Below are positions 17,905 through 27,791 of a stretch of DNA of 64,000 nt, piece after piece. The position numbers were made by a program, and so were the translations under genes. Origin of the DNA: Pseudoalteromonas umbrosa (lineage in GTDB: Bacteria > Pseudomonadota > Gammaproteobacteria > Enterobacterales > Alteromonadaceae). The number at the start of each line of letters is the position of its first letter. The first letter of the stretch is position 1. Under the pieces are notes generated by a model that saw only the letters and a program-made list of their open reading frames with translations, had not been told where the DNA came from and searched no databases. The DNA lies in contig NZ_JASJUU010000008.1 of assembly GCF_030125375.1 (NCBI RefSeq), positions 57,286 through 121,285 of the forward strand. The letters are read 5' to 3'.

Positions 17905-20900
17905 TTATCCTCGTAAGTAAATTACTGCAACTTTTTTAATTTGATCTGGTGATGTAAATGTCACCCGGTGACGCGCCTGTGCGATTGTGTATTTTCGCTC
18001 GAATTCCTGATCGTCTTGCCTCATTGCTTTACCGGGTACGTCGCTGGAACAGAGGTAATCATCAACCTCCACATCTCCATTTTGTCCGCACACATTAATA
18101 ACCCCCTCTCCGAGCGCGTTGAGTTCGATTACGTCGTGTGTATGTTTGTACTCGTTGAAGCGCAACGATCCATTAAAGCCTTGCAGACCGGCGGGCAGGT
18201 TCTCGCTTGTTAGTGGCTTTCGCCCTATATACACCCCCCTAACACCTCTCTGCTTGGCTTGGGTTGACGGTTGCATCTCAAAAATTGCATTGGATATGTC
18301 CGAGATATTTACTATCTGCGCATCATAAACGATGTCGCCTGGTGTTAATCGAATACCCTTAGAAAGCAATCCTTCATGAACCCCGGTAAAAGGTTTGTAG
18401 CCTCCACCTGCGTATAGTTTTAATCGAGTCCAGAGTGCCGTAGTGTCATGCTCGTAAGCATCTACTTTAATCGCAGTGCCCTCTCGCACTTTTGCGTAGA
18501 TTGCATGCTTTCCACCAAGCGCCTCGAGGGCAGTGCCGTGACTACTCATGAGCATCAAAGGGGTAGCGTTTACTGACTCAGCCGTATTGCTTATGAAACC
18601 AGCCCTACCAAGCCTTCCCGACTGAATGCTAAACGCATCCATGTCTTGCTCGTTAGATATGATTTCTAGGCGGCCAGAAAAGGTCCCTTTTGCAGCAGCT
18701 AACTCGTTCGCTACCACCGTACCTTCTACAAGTTGATTGCCGTGTACGCGCAGCTCAAAAGCTTGCCAAGTCCCGCCTATCCAAGATTTTGTTGTTTGAA
18801 TCCGGGGGTCGTCCCGTTTATACAAAGTGACCACATCATAAAAAACAGCTCGACCTCCTGTGCATGCTGCGTGTGCATCTGCATCGGACCAGACTCCCGA
18901 TGTTGTCGGAGCAGTGAAGCGTCCAGCCCCCCGCAAGCCATTGAGACCAATGTTGCCTTTATCTCCTTTATCTCCTTTATCTCCTTTATCTCCTTTATCT
19001 CCTTTATCACCCTTGTCCCCCTTGGTTCCATTCGAGCCCCTATCCCCTTTGTCTCCTTTATCTCCCTTATCACCTTTTGCACCAGGCAGGCCATCAGCAC
19101 CGTCAAGGCCACGAATATCGCCTTCAGACTCAATAGTAAAATTGCCTAACTCCAATCGCCCGCGAAAGACATGGACAGGGTTAACGGGGTCGCGGTTATC
19201 AATGTAGGATGTAGGGACGAATGCCTCTCCAACCATGACGCCTTGGCGGATTACATCGCCGACTAAATCGAGATTTCCGATTTGCCCATCATTTAAACCG
19301 ACCACACCTGTTGCCCGACCTTGGTTGTTTATCAAGAAGCCGCCGCGTGCGATCAGTCTGCCGTCCTGTGTTTCAAACGCCTGGCGAATATCAGAAATGC
19401 TCGCTTTCTCACCGCTAGCGTTTTCAACTTGTAGCTTACGGATAAATTCAGCGAGAGGGCCATCTACCCAGCTATGACCCGCCGCCACACATAAAGTGGC
19501 ATCGGTTTCGTTCGTGATATTCCCTTGCGCATCGATGCAGTATCCAACGGCAGCACGCGTATAAGTAATGGCGCTAGCTAAAGTAGTCGTATCGCCTTGT
19601 TCTATTTTGGCAACCAAGTCTTGGCGTTGGCTAGCCATAGCTGAATCAAGGTTGGAAATAAGCTCAGTAGTTTCTTGAAAAGCTGCCTCAGTGTTAGCTG
19701 CAAACGCAGTGAATACTTGGTCGCGCACCAAGTTTGCTTGGTCTATGTCAGCAACAGCTTCAGTTACATCACTAAACGAAGCTTTTGTAGATTGCGTGAA
19801 AGCCGCGAAGCGTTCATCCCGCAATACCGAGGCTTGTCGTTCGTTAGCAAATGCTTTGGCGACAGACGTGATAATTGCACTGTTTTGCTGATGTATTGCA
19901 CCCAGCTCCATTGTGTAGCTTGCAACACTTTCTAGCTCATTGGTTGTCGCTTTTAACTGGTCTTGGGACAAGGCAAGTTTGATGTCTAATTGCTGCAACT
20001 CGTTGTTTTGAAGTAGGGCGTTATAAGCGGTGATAACCTCATTGAGGCTCTTTGCATCGTCTGCTAGCTGCAAACCTTGAGCTTGTACGATATTACGGTT
20101 TATCTCGCCTTGAATAGCATCGAGCTTATTAGATACGTTCGAGAACTTTTCGTCCACACCATCTTGCTGGGCATTAAACACCGTGATTCGGTCTTTGATG
20201 TAACCAGCTGCGCCTGCTATGAATCGCTCAGCGGCATTGGCTTTTTCAAGTGTGCCGTTATCGTAAAATGATTGCAGTGCAGCTGTAATACCGTAGACAG
20301 CATCGAAGGTTGAAATAGCTTGATTTACTTGGCTGGATGTTTGGTAGCCTCGGCTATCGACCATTAGCGTTGCCAAGTTCATTGAGCGCTCAACCACAGG
20401 ACCATCTACCCACGTATGGCCAGCTAATTCACAGGCGGTAGCATCTTCAATATCAACACGATTACCATCGCTATCTACGCAATACCCAGTGATTGCGCGG
20501 GTAAAACCCTTGGCTTCAGCAATTGCCTTTTGGTTCTCTTTGGTAATTTCAGCACGCAGTGTTTCAGTGCGCTCAGAGCTTGCTTGGCGCTCATTAGCAA
20601 AGGCTTTGCCCAGAGTGTCAACACTTGCGGCACTTTGATTGTGCAATGCAATGAGCTTTGTCGATTGCGAAGCGATTGCGCTCATTTCATCCGTCACAGC
20701 GGATAACTTATCATTGGCATGAGCCAGGGTAACAGACTGCTCTGCTAATGCGCTATCGCGTAACAACTGATTGTATGCGTCTAAAACTTCATTTAAATTC
20801 TTGTCGGCTAAATCAAGCTGTATTCCTTGGATTTGCGTGACTGACTGCTGAATTTCGCCAGCCAGCGCATCTATGTTTTGCTCGGCGGTGGCGAGCTTTT

Positions 20901-23900
20901 GGTTTATGCCGTCTTCTTCGTTTAAATAGCCAATGACTTGGCTGCGTATCGTTGAATTCGCACCATCTATCCAAGTTTGCGCCGCGTTCGCTTTGATGAT
21001 GACATCATTGTCGTTGAGTTGTTGCAACACTGCGCTGATACTGTATTGCGTGTTAAATGAATCTATGAGTGTTTGTACGTTGCTTTGGGTTTGATAGCCT
21101 AAGCTTGAGACCCACGCGGTAGTTGCATATTGAGCCATACGGCCATTGCCCGCATCTAGCTCTTGTTCGATGGTGGAGGTTCGACTGGTAATGTCATTGA
21201 GTGCTAAATCGTTTGCGCCACGCTTACCGATTTCAATAAAGTCGATATCGCAGTGGCCCAGTGAAAACTGAAGCCAAGTGATAATACCGCTATAGCCTGC
21301 AGTACCTGTCGCGTCTACTTGAATGACCTCCCAATCAAAACTACTCGGCTCTGGTAAAAACAGCTCGCCATTATTGAATTGGATATGTCCAAGCCAGGTA
21401 CTGTTTTGATGTTTACGCACGCGCACTCTAAACATGGGGTTATCGACGGTATCCAATGAAATGGCAGGGCTATTTAATGTGTTTTTACACACTAGATAAC
21501 CCAACGCATGATGACTTTCAAACCCTGTAAAGCCTTCTGCACTGCTGTTAAACTGCCAGCTGTAGGCTGGCGTCAGCGCTGCGATGGCCCCTGCAATATG
21601 AGCGTCAACTTCGCTATGGGTCGTGCGCTGTGTAATTTGGCCTGCCTGCAGCTCGATTTGTGCTGTGGTATCAATGAGCTTTTCTTCAGTCTGTTTTATG
21701 CGACGGGACTCGAAATTGATGCGCGCGTGAGCACCATCGACCAAAGAAACCGCTTCACTGAATTGCGTGTCTGTATAAGAAAACGCACGATTCACAATGG
21801 TGCCCGACTCAGCATCGACAAATACGGCGGCATCAATTAGACGTTCATTGTTTAAAGTACGTCGCTCATACTCACTCCTAAAATTCGTATAACCGGCTGT
21901 GACATCAAAGACGCTTTTTTGCATGTCAGTAACGGTTAATGCGGTTTCATCGAGTTTGATTTTATTCAGCGCAATTTGCGCAGGAATACCATTAACGACT
22001 GAGCTATCTAGTACCTTAGTGATGTCTTCTAAGCCCTGTATCTGCTCAATGTTTTTAGCAACAATCGACGGGAGGTTGCCCTCAGTTTCAGGGCGAAGTC
22101 TATCCACCTGTGTATTTAGATCATTAATGAGATTCTGAGCTTCATCACTCAATTTTGTGAGTGGGATGCGCTCAATGTGTTCAAGCAGATCACTTTCAGT
22201 TGTACTAGCGCTAAATTCATACCATGAACTATGACCAGCAGGGTTTTTAGCGCGTACCTGAAAGTCGTAGGACGTTTCGGGTTGTAGGCCAGTCGTTGTG
22301 TAAACATGGCCCTGCGCAATTGTCGAGGGCTGCGGACTCTCTCCCGTTGGACCAAGCCTTTGCCACTCAAAAACGGTGCCGAGACCTGCACGGGTAAGTG
22401 TTGCTTTAAATGATAACGTATTGTAACTGCGGCTATCTATTGTAACTCTTGGTTGAGTGGGTTGCGATATGTCAAAAGTAAATGTAACCCACTTCGACCT
22501 AAATCCTAAACCAGACTGCGCCCTTACATCGATCCTGTAGCTCCCAGAGCTCAAATCTTGAATAACGAATTCAGGTAAGACAGACGTGTAAGTCGCGAAT
22601 CGCAGATCATTTTTGAAGACATTTATCTCAAATGATTTATACCGCGATTGCCATGTTATAAACGCTTTTCCATCTTCACCTGGTACCGCCTGAAAATTTG
22701 TTGGGGCAACCACATTAACAGGATCAGGCAATGATGTATCAGGTATAGGTGGTCTAACGTTATCGCTTAGCCAGTTGTAGATGTAGGGTTGATGCTCTCG
22801 CAGTGTTAGCCTGTACCAGCCATCTGGTAGCATTTTAGATTTAAGTAGTCTAAAAGGCTTCTCTTCCCACCCCATTTTTTCATGAGAAATAGGGATTACA
22901 TCACCACAAATGTAGCGAAGTGCAATCGGGGCAACTTCAATCTCACAGGTTAATGACTCCCGACTAAGCATCGCTAGAACGCGCGCCATCTGTCGAGCTT
23001 CATAGTAGTTTGTGATCGTATCGAACTTTACCGTGTGCTCAAGCAAAACGCCGTTATCTGCGGCTAACCACTCTGCAAATAATTCACTGTCTGGCTCTGG
23101 GTAAATCGCTTGCTGCATCGAGTACTTAACATCTTCATCGCTGTACTCAACAATCACCCTGTTGTAACGCTTATCTTTACTGCTTTCCTTGTATTTCAAG
23201 GTCCCGCGTATTAACCCTTGAGTGATCGATAAGGCTCGCTCATCATCTTGCTCGATCACAGGCATAAGCTTACCGTTCACAATGGGGAGGTAACCACGCA
23301 TTGCACCAAGCAGGATTTTTACGTTTTCACGAACAGGTTTTGAGGTATCAATGATAACGTTACACGTAAATAAGCATTTTTCCTCATCTGAGCCCTTGTG
23401 TGTAGGTACAAGGGTGTTGCACACCTTCGCCGCATGAACAAACCAATCTCTAAGCAAATGGACGTCACTTAAGCCCTTACTGAATAATGGGTTGCGCAGA
23501 TAATCATACAAACATTCTGCCGGGTTGCTGCTGGCGTGGTAACCCGAGCCAGTTATGAGATTTTCAACTGCCCGCCCTTCAGTGATCAAAGCGCTCACTC
23601 TCGGCTCGCCGTTAAACGGATTGTCTTCCCCTTGGATCCACTCAAGGCGCACGTAACTACAAGCAACCCCCTCTAGCCGATGCTTCTTACTTATCGGGTC
23701 AAAACCCGCCGACTTCAAAAGCGGATCACTGTAACCACTCATCCCTCTGGGGAAATTTACAGCATGAGCCCAAACACCACCTTGCTTGAAGCGCTCGTCA
23801 GAAATTGGGTAATCACCTAGGTAAATCTCACCAATGCTCGTTACAGCTTCGCCCCAAACCACAATCAGGTGCAACAAGTCATTGGGTGTGTCATCTTCAT

Positions 23901-24090
23901 CGTGATCACTCGTTGCTTTGAATACAATGGTTCCCTTCTCTAATTTGCGCTTTCCGTAAATAACGCGTAGCGAGTCGTCACTCGCTGGCTTCGAAACCTC
24001 AACCCCTCTAGGTTCAGGTTTTTGAACAGGCGCAGGTGAAGGCATAGCCCAGCCAAAAAGCAGCTCGCCAAGACCATCAAAGAATGACAT
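17905..24090 (-). CDS. Central tail-tip host-specificity protein (lambda J-like), with collagen-like stalk
   Basis: 2061 residues, nearly twice the size of lambda J. The first 500 residues match the J-type tip attachment region (EPRGVEVSKPASDDSLRVIYGKR; YNRVIVEYSDED). Fibronectin-III-like modules (VTIDSRSYNTLSFKATLT and ETSYDFQVRAKNPAGHSSW) follow near residues 540-640. Then come long helical repeats in which a module of about 245 residues is duplicated. Each repeat ends in a Cys-Gly-rich hairpin (YC.D..GN ... AGH.WVDGP). Next are about 18 Gly-x-y triplets (near residues 1660-1720) and a C-terminal receptor-contact domain. It should form the tail tip that picks the receptor and triggers DNA ejection. 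Confidence 0.88.
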   Translation of the reverse strand: MSFFDGLGELLFGWAMPSPAPVQKPEPRGVEVSKPASDDSLRVIYGKRKLEKGTIVFKATSDHDEDDTPNDLLHLIVVWGEAVTSIGEIYLGDYPISDERFKQGGVWAHAVNFPRGMSGYSDPLLKSAGFDPISKKHRLEGVACSYVRLEWIQGEDNPFNGEPRVSALITEGRAVENLITGSGYHASSNPAECLYDYLRNPLFSKGLSDVHLLRDWFVHAAKVCNTLVPTHKGSDEEKCLFTCNVIIDTSKPVRENVKILLGAMRGYLPIVNGKLMPVIEQDDERALSITQGLIRGTLKYKESSKDKRYNRVIVEYSDEDVKYSMQQAIYPEPDSELFAEWLAADNGVLLEHTVKFDTITNYYEARQMARVLAMLSRESLTCEIEVAPIALRYICGDVIPISHEKMGWEEKPFRLLKSKMLPDGWYRLTLREHQPYIYNWLSDNVRPPIPDTSLPDPVNVVAPTNFQAVPGEDGKAFITWQSRYKSFEINVFKNDLRFATYTSVLPEFVIQDLSSGSYRIDVRAQSGLGFRSKWVTFTFDISQPTQPRVTIDSRSYNTLSFKATLTRAGLGTVFEWQRLGPTGESPQPSTIAQGHVYTTTGLQPETSYDFQVRAKNPAGHSSWYEFSASTTESDLLEHIERIPLTKLSDEAQNLINDLNTQVDRLRPETEGNLPSIVAKNIEQIQGLEDITKVLDSSVVNGIPAQIALNKIKLDETALTVTDMQKSVFDVTAGYTNFRSEYERRTLNNERLIDAAVFVDAESGTIVNRAFSYTDTQFSEAVSLVDGAHARINFESRRIKQTEEKLIDTTAQIELQAGQITQRTTHSEVDAHIAGAIAALTPAYSWQFNSSAEGFTGFESHHALGYLVCKNTLNSPAISLDTVDNPMFRVRVRKHQNSTWLGHIQFNNGELFLPEPSSFDWEVIQVDATGTAGYSGIITWLQFSLGHCDIDFIEIGKRGANDLALNDITSRTSTIEQELDAGNGRMAQYATTAWVSSLGYQTQSNVQTLIDSFNTQYSISAVLQQLNDNDVIIKANAAQTWIDGANSTIRSQVIGYLNEEDGINQKLATAEQNIDALAGEIQQSVTQIQGIQLDLADKNLNEVLDAYNQLLRDSALAEQSVTLAHANDKLSAVTDEMSAIASQSTKLIALHNQSAASVDTLGKAFANERQASSERTETLRAEITKENQKAIAEAKGFTRAITGYCVDSDGNRVDIEDATACELAGHTWVDGPVVERSMNLATLMVDSRGYQTSSQVNQAISTFDAVYGITAALQSFYDNGTLEKANAAERFIAGAAGYIKDRITVFNAQQDGVDEKFSNVSNKLDAIQGEINRNIVQAQGLQLADDAKSLNEVITAYNALLQNNELQQLDIKLALSQDQLKATTNELESVASYTMELGAIHQQNSAIITSVAKAFANERQASVLRDERFAAFTQSTKASFSDVTEAVADIDQANLVRDQVFTAFAANTEAAFQETTELISNLDSAMASQRQDLVAKIEQGDTTTLASAITYTRAAVGYCIDAQGNITNETDATLCVAAGHSWVDGPLAEFIRKLQVENASGEKASISDIRQAFETQDGRLIARGGFLINNQGRATGVVGLNDGQIGNLDLVGDVIRQGVMVGEAFVPTSYIDNRDPVNPVHVFRGRLELGNFTIESEGDIRGLDGADGLPGAKGDKGDKGDKGDRGSNGTKGDKGDKGDKGDKGDKGDKGDKGNIGLNGLRGAGRFTAPTTSGVWSDADAHAACTGGRAVFYDVVTLYKRDDPRIQTTKSWIGGTWQAFELRVHGNQLVEGTVVANELAAAKGTFSGRLEIISNEQDMDAFSIQSGRLGRAGFISNTAESVNATPLMLMSSHGTALEALGGKHAIYAKVREGTAIKVDAYEHDTTALWTRLKLYAGGGYKPFTGVHEGLLSKGIRLTPGDIVYDAQIVNISDISNAIFEMQPSTQAKQRGVRGVYIGRKPLTSENLPAGLQGFNGSLRFNEYKHTHDVIELNALGEGVINVCGQNGDVEVDDYLCSSDVPGKAMRQDDQEFERKYTIAQARHRVTFTSPDQIKKVAVIYLRG
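18930..19112 (-). repeat. Collagen-like Gly-x-y tract within J, with 9-bp tandem DNA repeat
   Basis: About 18 Gly-x-y triplets, mostly Gly-Asp-Lys, are encoded by a near-perfect 9-bp tandem repeat (GGAGATAAA on the coding strand). Each unit gain or loss keeps the frame, so stalk length can vary by slippage. Gly-x-y tracts form trimeric triple helices in phage tail fibres. Confidence 0.9.
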
Positions 24091-24108
24091 ATAATCTCCA
24101 AATAATAA

Positions 24109-24747
24109 TTAGTGAGGTTGCACCGGGATTTCACCAGGTCGTCGCCCGCCACCTGCCGCACCCCCACCGCTATTGCTGGGAGTGCTTTTGCTTTTCTGAC
24201 CCCAGTCCATATCAAGCTGGACAGTGCCGCAAAATTCAAAACCAAAATCGTCAGGGTGGTGCATTTGTTGGCTTTTTAGATTTGTTCTGCGCCCGCGAAC
24301 GGCTGAAAAATCAGCCCAGACGCTTGCAACTTTCAGTGTCAAAGATGCCTTTTCCAAGGACTCTTCCCCACTTTTACCCGTCAAAAATCCCTCGTACAAC
24401 TTCACGGCCCCGACCGCAGTCATGTCAGGCTCAAAGTAAGCTCGCTGTATAGTAAGCTTTCTGTTCATCCATCCGTGTTGATAGAACAACGCTGTCGTTT
24501 CACCCGTTACGGCACTAAGTTGCAACGACACCTCACCAACGCGCACCTCGCCATTGACCTCAATGGCCGGTACTTTTCGGAGCATGCCGCTTTGGTATAC
24601 CACCCCCCCATAAGTGACATCATGCCCTGCATCTGTGAGGTAGATACTCACCTCATCTAGCTCAATTGTTACCAAATGGGCTAGGCGAAACTCCCGTGTA
24701 AGCAGCTCCGCGAGATTCTCTCTTAACTCAATCATGTAATCGCTCAC
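24109..24747 (-). CDS. Tail hub/assembly protein (DUF2163-like, lambda L position)
   Basis: 212 residues. The N-terminal half resembles DUF2163-type hub proteins: LLTREFRLAHLVTIELDEVSIYLTDAGHDVTYGGVVYQSG, a metal-free beta barrel that opens with a FR.. strand. The C-terminal end is Gly- and Pro-rich (SGGGAAGGGRRPGEIPVQPH). It overlaps the upstream gene by 20 bp and is followed by J, so it sits where lambda places L/K/I. No Cys cluster like that of gpL is seen. It is most likely part of the tail tip. Confidence 0.65.
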   Translation of the reverse strand: MSDYMIELRENLAELLTREFRLAHLVTIELDEVSIYLTDAGHDVTYGGVVYQSGMLRKVPAIEVNGEVRVGEVSLQLSAVTGETTALFYQHGWMNRKLTIQRAYFEPDMTAVGAVKLYEGFLTGKSGEESLEKASLTLKVASVWADFSAVRGRRTNLKSQQMHHPDDFGFEFCGTVQLDMDWGQKSKSTPSNSGGGAAGGGRRPGEIPVQPH

Positions 24748-25339
24748 TTAGTTGCAGCACAAATGAATTTCGATATTTAGTTGCTACTAGGTCCAGCTTT
24801 AAAAGATCCGTCTTCAATGCGACATTAAAGCTCACGCCGTCGCAGCTATGTATTTTCTCCCCAGCACCGACAGCTTTTCGAAGAGAAGGACTAAAGCGCA
24901 CAATTGCATGCCCAAGGCTATTAATTGTGACAGGCTCAGTGACCATATACGCCTTTTCGTGCCCAATAAAACTTATAAAATCACCTGGCATTAGTGCGTC
25001 AACTAAGCTCTGTGTTGCCCCAATTACACTAATGCTGGTTGCCATTGCATACGCCCCATCTTTAGCCCTGCAATCATCACCTAGACCTTTTCCAATGGCT
25101 GGGAAGGGGTTTGGCAGCCTGAAGTATTTGAATCTCCCTCCTAACGTATTTGCAAATGCGAAAAGCTCCATAGTCTTTGCATATACCAGAGGGACCGTAG
25201 TAAGGGACAACTCCCACTTATGCGGATCACCCAACTGGTTCGCATACTCAGGACCTGCGTGAGAGGGGTCAAGTTGCGTTTTGGATTTAGCTGTTATTGA
25301 GAGTTTTTGTGGGTCGAGTAAGTGCGTAGGAAAATGCAT
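24728..25339 (-). CDS. Tail tip protein between tape measure and hub (lambda M position)
   Basis: 203 residues starting MHFPTHLLDPQKLSITAKSK. The beta-rich content and the segment WELSLTTVPLVYAKTMELFAFANTLGGRFKYFRLPNP suggest a distal tail component. It follows the tape measure gene by 15 bp and overlaps the DUF2163-like gene, so by gene order it replaces lambda M. I do not recognise the family beyond that. Confidence 0.6.
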   Translation of the reverse strand: MHFPTHLLDPQKLSITAKSKTQLDPSHAGPEYANQLGDPHKWELSLTTVPLVYAKTMELFAFANTLGGRFKYFRLPNPFPAIGKGLGDDCRAKDGAYAMATSISVIGATQSLVDALMPGDFISFIGHEKAYMVTEPVTINSLGHAIVRFSPSLRKAVGAGEKIHSCDGVSFNVALKTDLLKLDLVATKYRNSFVLQLSERLHD

Positions 25340-25354
25340 ACGTCTCCTTCGAGT

Positions 25355-27490
25355 TTAATTTGGGAAATCTATGTACCCCTGAATGTCACGCAAGATGTCG
25401 GGGAATTTTTCGGAGTACCAAGCATCGACCCATGAGTGATCGACACTATCAATGTTAAACTGCAAGTTTACGGGGGATCTTCCCGCAGTACGCCCCTCTT
25501 GGTTAGCCATGCCCGCAACTTGATCTGCCATTCTATCCAAGCGCTTAGCGCTTTGGTTTGTATAGACGCGCTCACCTTTATCAAGCAGCCAAGTACCCTC
25601 TCTTGGTATGTGCTCGATACCCTCGTGAGCCATACCTTGTGGCATGGGTTGGCTTTTTATTTGTGCTACATTGGCAATACCCATCGTGGTAATAGCTGCC
25701 GCTGCAATAGGCCCAATGATGGGGCCAAGCTCAAGCGCTTTAGTTGCAGCAGTGAATGTACTTATCATTGCATTACCGATAGACATCATCTGATGCAATC
25801 TAAATGCTTTTTTGCTGTGGGTAGCTGCCTCTGCGGTAATGCTCTTACCAATGCTTGTCGCAATGTTCAAACGTTGTGCACCGCTGGCGCGGTCAAATTC
25901 GACAAACTCCTTTACCATTTGCCCATATTGACCCGTTCCGCGCAACTGTATATTACGCTTTCGATCTTCGTGCTCAGCTTCCATTGCTGATTTGCGATCT
26001 AAAAACCCCTGTAACTCAGCTATTTCCTGAGCGTATTTATCGCGACGGCTTTGATCTTCTAGCTGCCTTGCTTCATTAATTCGCGCAATACGCTGTGCTT
26101 CCGCAGCTTCTTCAATCTGCGCTTTACGCTGCTCATGACTAAGTTCAAGCTGTATTTCGAGCTGCTTGTACTCAGTGTCAGTTATGAGTTCGGCGTCTTT
26201 AGCTTGCTCTAACCACTCAACACTCCGAGCAAAAGCAGCTTGCTCAACTTCAAGTCTGGTTGCCAAATGAGCACGTAAGCGCTCTAAGTTTTTTGCGGCT
26301 TGATCAGAGTTAACATCTGTTGCAACTCCTACTGGTTTAACAAATCCAGTGCCTACCGCCCCCTCGCCCCCCTGACCTTTTACTGTACTTTCATCAGGCG
26401 TGGTGTCCGGGATATCTTCACCCGTAATTTCACGGCCAAACACTTGCTTTTGATACGTTGCTAAATTACTTTCTAATCGCTTATTTAGCGACGCTAACTT
26501 TTCCTCAACTTGTTTTATAGCGTCTTGATTGGTGGCAAAGTACCCCCAATCAAAGCCAAATTTCTTTTTCTCTTGCAATCGCTCAAGTTCTTTTGTGAGT
26601 GATGCGATTTCATTTTGGTCATCGGTGATTTTATCTGCCAACCCTAAATCGGTTAGCGGGTTATCACGCATCGTGTCGAATATATGAGACACTTCCTTGG
26701 ACCAATCAGCAAAGTACTCTCCGAGCTCTTTTACTACCGGCGTGAGCGAAACCAGTGAGTTACGCAATGTTATACCACCAGTTTCACTTATGCGCCTAAG
26801 TTGCTCATTTAGCTCTTTAGATTCGACAATGGCCGACTCAGATAAAGCGCCGCCATATTGATCCATGCTTTCGGCTAGCTCAATAAAGCTAGCAGCTCCA
26901 TCTTCAGCTATTTCGCTGAGTGCTTGCGCTGCATCACCACCTATTTGTTGCAAGTATAAGTTACGCTCTTGCTGTGAGCTGAGCGCACTTAGTGACTCCA
27001 TCATTTTGAGAAACATCTCATCAGGCTTTAAGCTTTTAAACTCATCGACGCTGATGTTTAATTGCTCAAACATGTCGAGCGCTTCACCTGTTCCGATGGT
27101 GACAAGCTCGGTAATGCGTTCGCTGGTATCTGATAAAAGCTGGGCAAACTCTTCTTGATCAACGCCATACTGTCGTGCAGCAAAGGCCATTTTATCAAAG
27201 CGCGTAGTATTCACTTCTAGGCTTTGCGCCATGCGATCCATCTCGACCACCGCCGCTGCATTATCAGCCACTAGGCTAATCATTCCAATTGCAGCACCGC
27301 TTAGACCCAACCCAAGACCTGCAATTGCCCCCGTTAGCGCCGTGACCGAGCTTTTTGTTGTGGTCATAGATGCGCTGGCACGTCGAGCAAACTGATTGCT
27401 GTCGTTAATGGCTGCGCGAATGCCTGCACTATACTCACTGCTGTCAGCTTTAAGTTTTACAATTAAGTCTGAGACTGATTTTTTTGACAT
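25355..27490 (-). CDS. Tail tape measure protein
   Basis: 711 residues. The N-terminus (VSDLIVKLKADSSEYSAGIRAAINDSNQFARRASASM) is a typical tape-measure start. Hydrophobic helices lie near residues 50-75 (GAIAGLGLGLSGAAIGMISLVA) and 600-640, with long coiled-coil stretches rich in Glu, Gln and Arg between them. It scaffolds tail length; at roughly 1.5 angstrom per residue this predicts a tail near 105 nm (inference from the family rule). Its ATG overlaps the previous stop as TAATG. It lies where lambda has H. Confidence 0.9.
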   Translation of the reverse strand: MSKKSVSDLIVKLKADSSEYSAGIRAAINDSNQFARRASASMTTTKSSVTALTGAIAGLGLGLSGAAIGMISLVADNAAAVVEMDRMAQSLEVNTTRFDKMAFAARQYGVDQEEFAQLLSDTSERITELVTIGTGEALDMFEQLNISVDEFKSLKPDEMFLKMMESLSALSSQQERNLYLQQIGGDAAQALSEIAEDGAASFIELAESMDQYGGALSESAIVESKELNEQLRRISETGGITLRNSLVSLTPVVKELGEYFADWSKEVSHIFDTMRDNPLTDLGLADKITDDQNEIASLTKELERLQEKKKFGFDWGYFATNQDAIKQVEEKLASLNKRLESNLATYQKQVFGREITGEDIPDTTPDESTVKGQGGEGAVGTGFVKPVGVATDVNSDQAAKNLERLRAHLATRLEVEQAAFARSVEWLEQAKDAELITDTEYKQLEIQLELSHEQRKAQIEEAAEAQRIARINEARQLEDQSRRDKYAQEIAELQGFLDRKSAMEAEHEDRKRNIQLRGTGQYGQMVKEFVEFDRASGAQRLNIATSIGKSITAEAATHSKKAFRLHQMMSIGNAMISTFTAATKALELGPIIGPIAAAAITTMGIANVAQIKSQPMPQGMAHEGIEHIPREGTWLLDKGERVYTNQSAKRLDRMADQVAGMANQEGRTAGRSPVNLQFNIDSVDHSWVDAWYSEKFPDILRDIQGYIDFPN

Positions 27491-27765
27491 TACATTTTCT
27501 CAATGCTGGCAATTAAGTCATCGACTGATTTCTCAGGTCTGTGAGCCAAAGAAAAGTCTGCCTTTTTGAATGTTTGCTTGAAGTTACAAGTAGAGTTAAT
27601 AACGCTCGTGTTGAGTTGTGAAAAGTGCGTATCAAATAATCTAAAGCCCGCCGGCTCTAAGTCGAAATAATCTAGCCACATTTGCAACTGTGTTGATGAT
27701 AGCTCGTCAAAAAACTCATCATAGTCAGGTCGCTGAAATAAAAAAGCCACACGCATGGCTTCCAT
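27490..27765 (-). CDS. T-like extension of the tail assembly chaperone (read by -1 frameshift)
   Basis: 91 codons from the first ATG, but its frame is open back to the end of the upstream G-like gene. The -1 frame after the slippery site reads VNPLVEAPHLMEAMRV and joins this ORF without a stop, so the true product is probably a GT fusion of about 219 residues made only by frameshifting. This matches lambda, where G and GT chaperone the tape measure protein. I see no ribosome site at good spacing before the ATG at 27765, which supports this reading. Confidence 0.8.
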   Translation of the reverse strand: MEAMRVAFLFQRPDYDEFFDELSSTQLQMWLDYFDLEPAGFRLFDTHFSQLNTSVINSTCNFKQTFKKADFSLAHRPEKSVDDLIASIEKM

Positions 27766-27791
27766 TAAGTGTGGGGCTTCAACCAGCGGAT

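Noticed and set aside
18860..19207. Plus-strand ORF with a Ser-Pro-Leu repeat
   Set aside because: Shadow of the collagen-like Gly-Asp-Lys tract of the J protein on the other strand.
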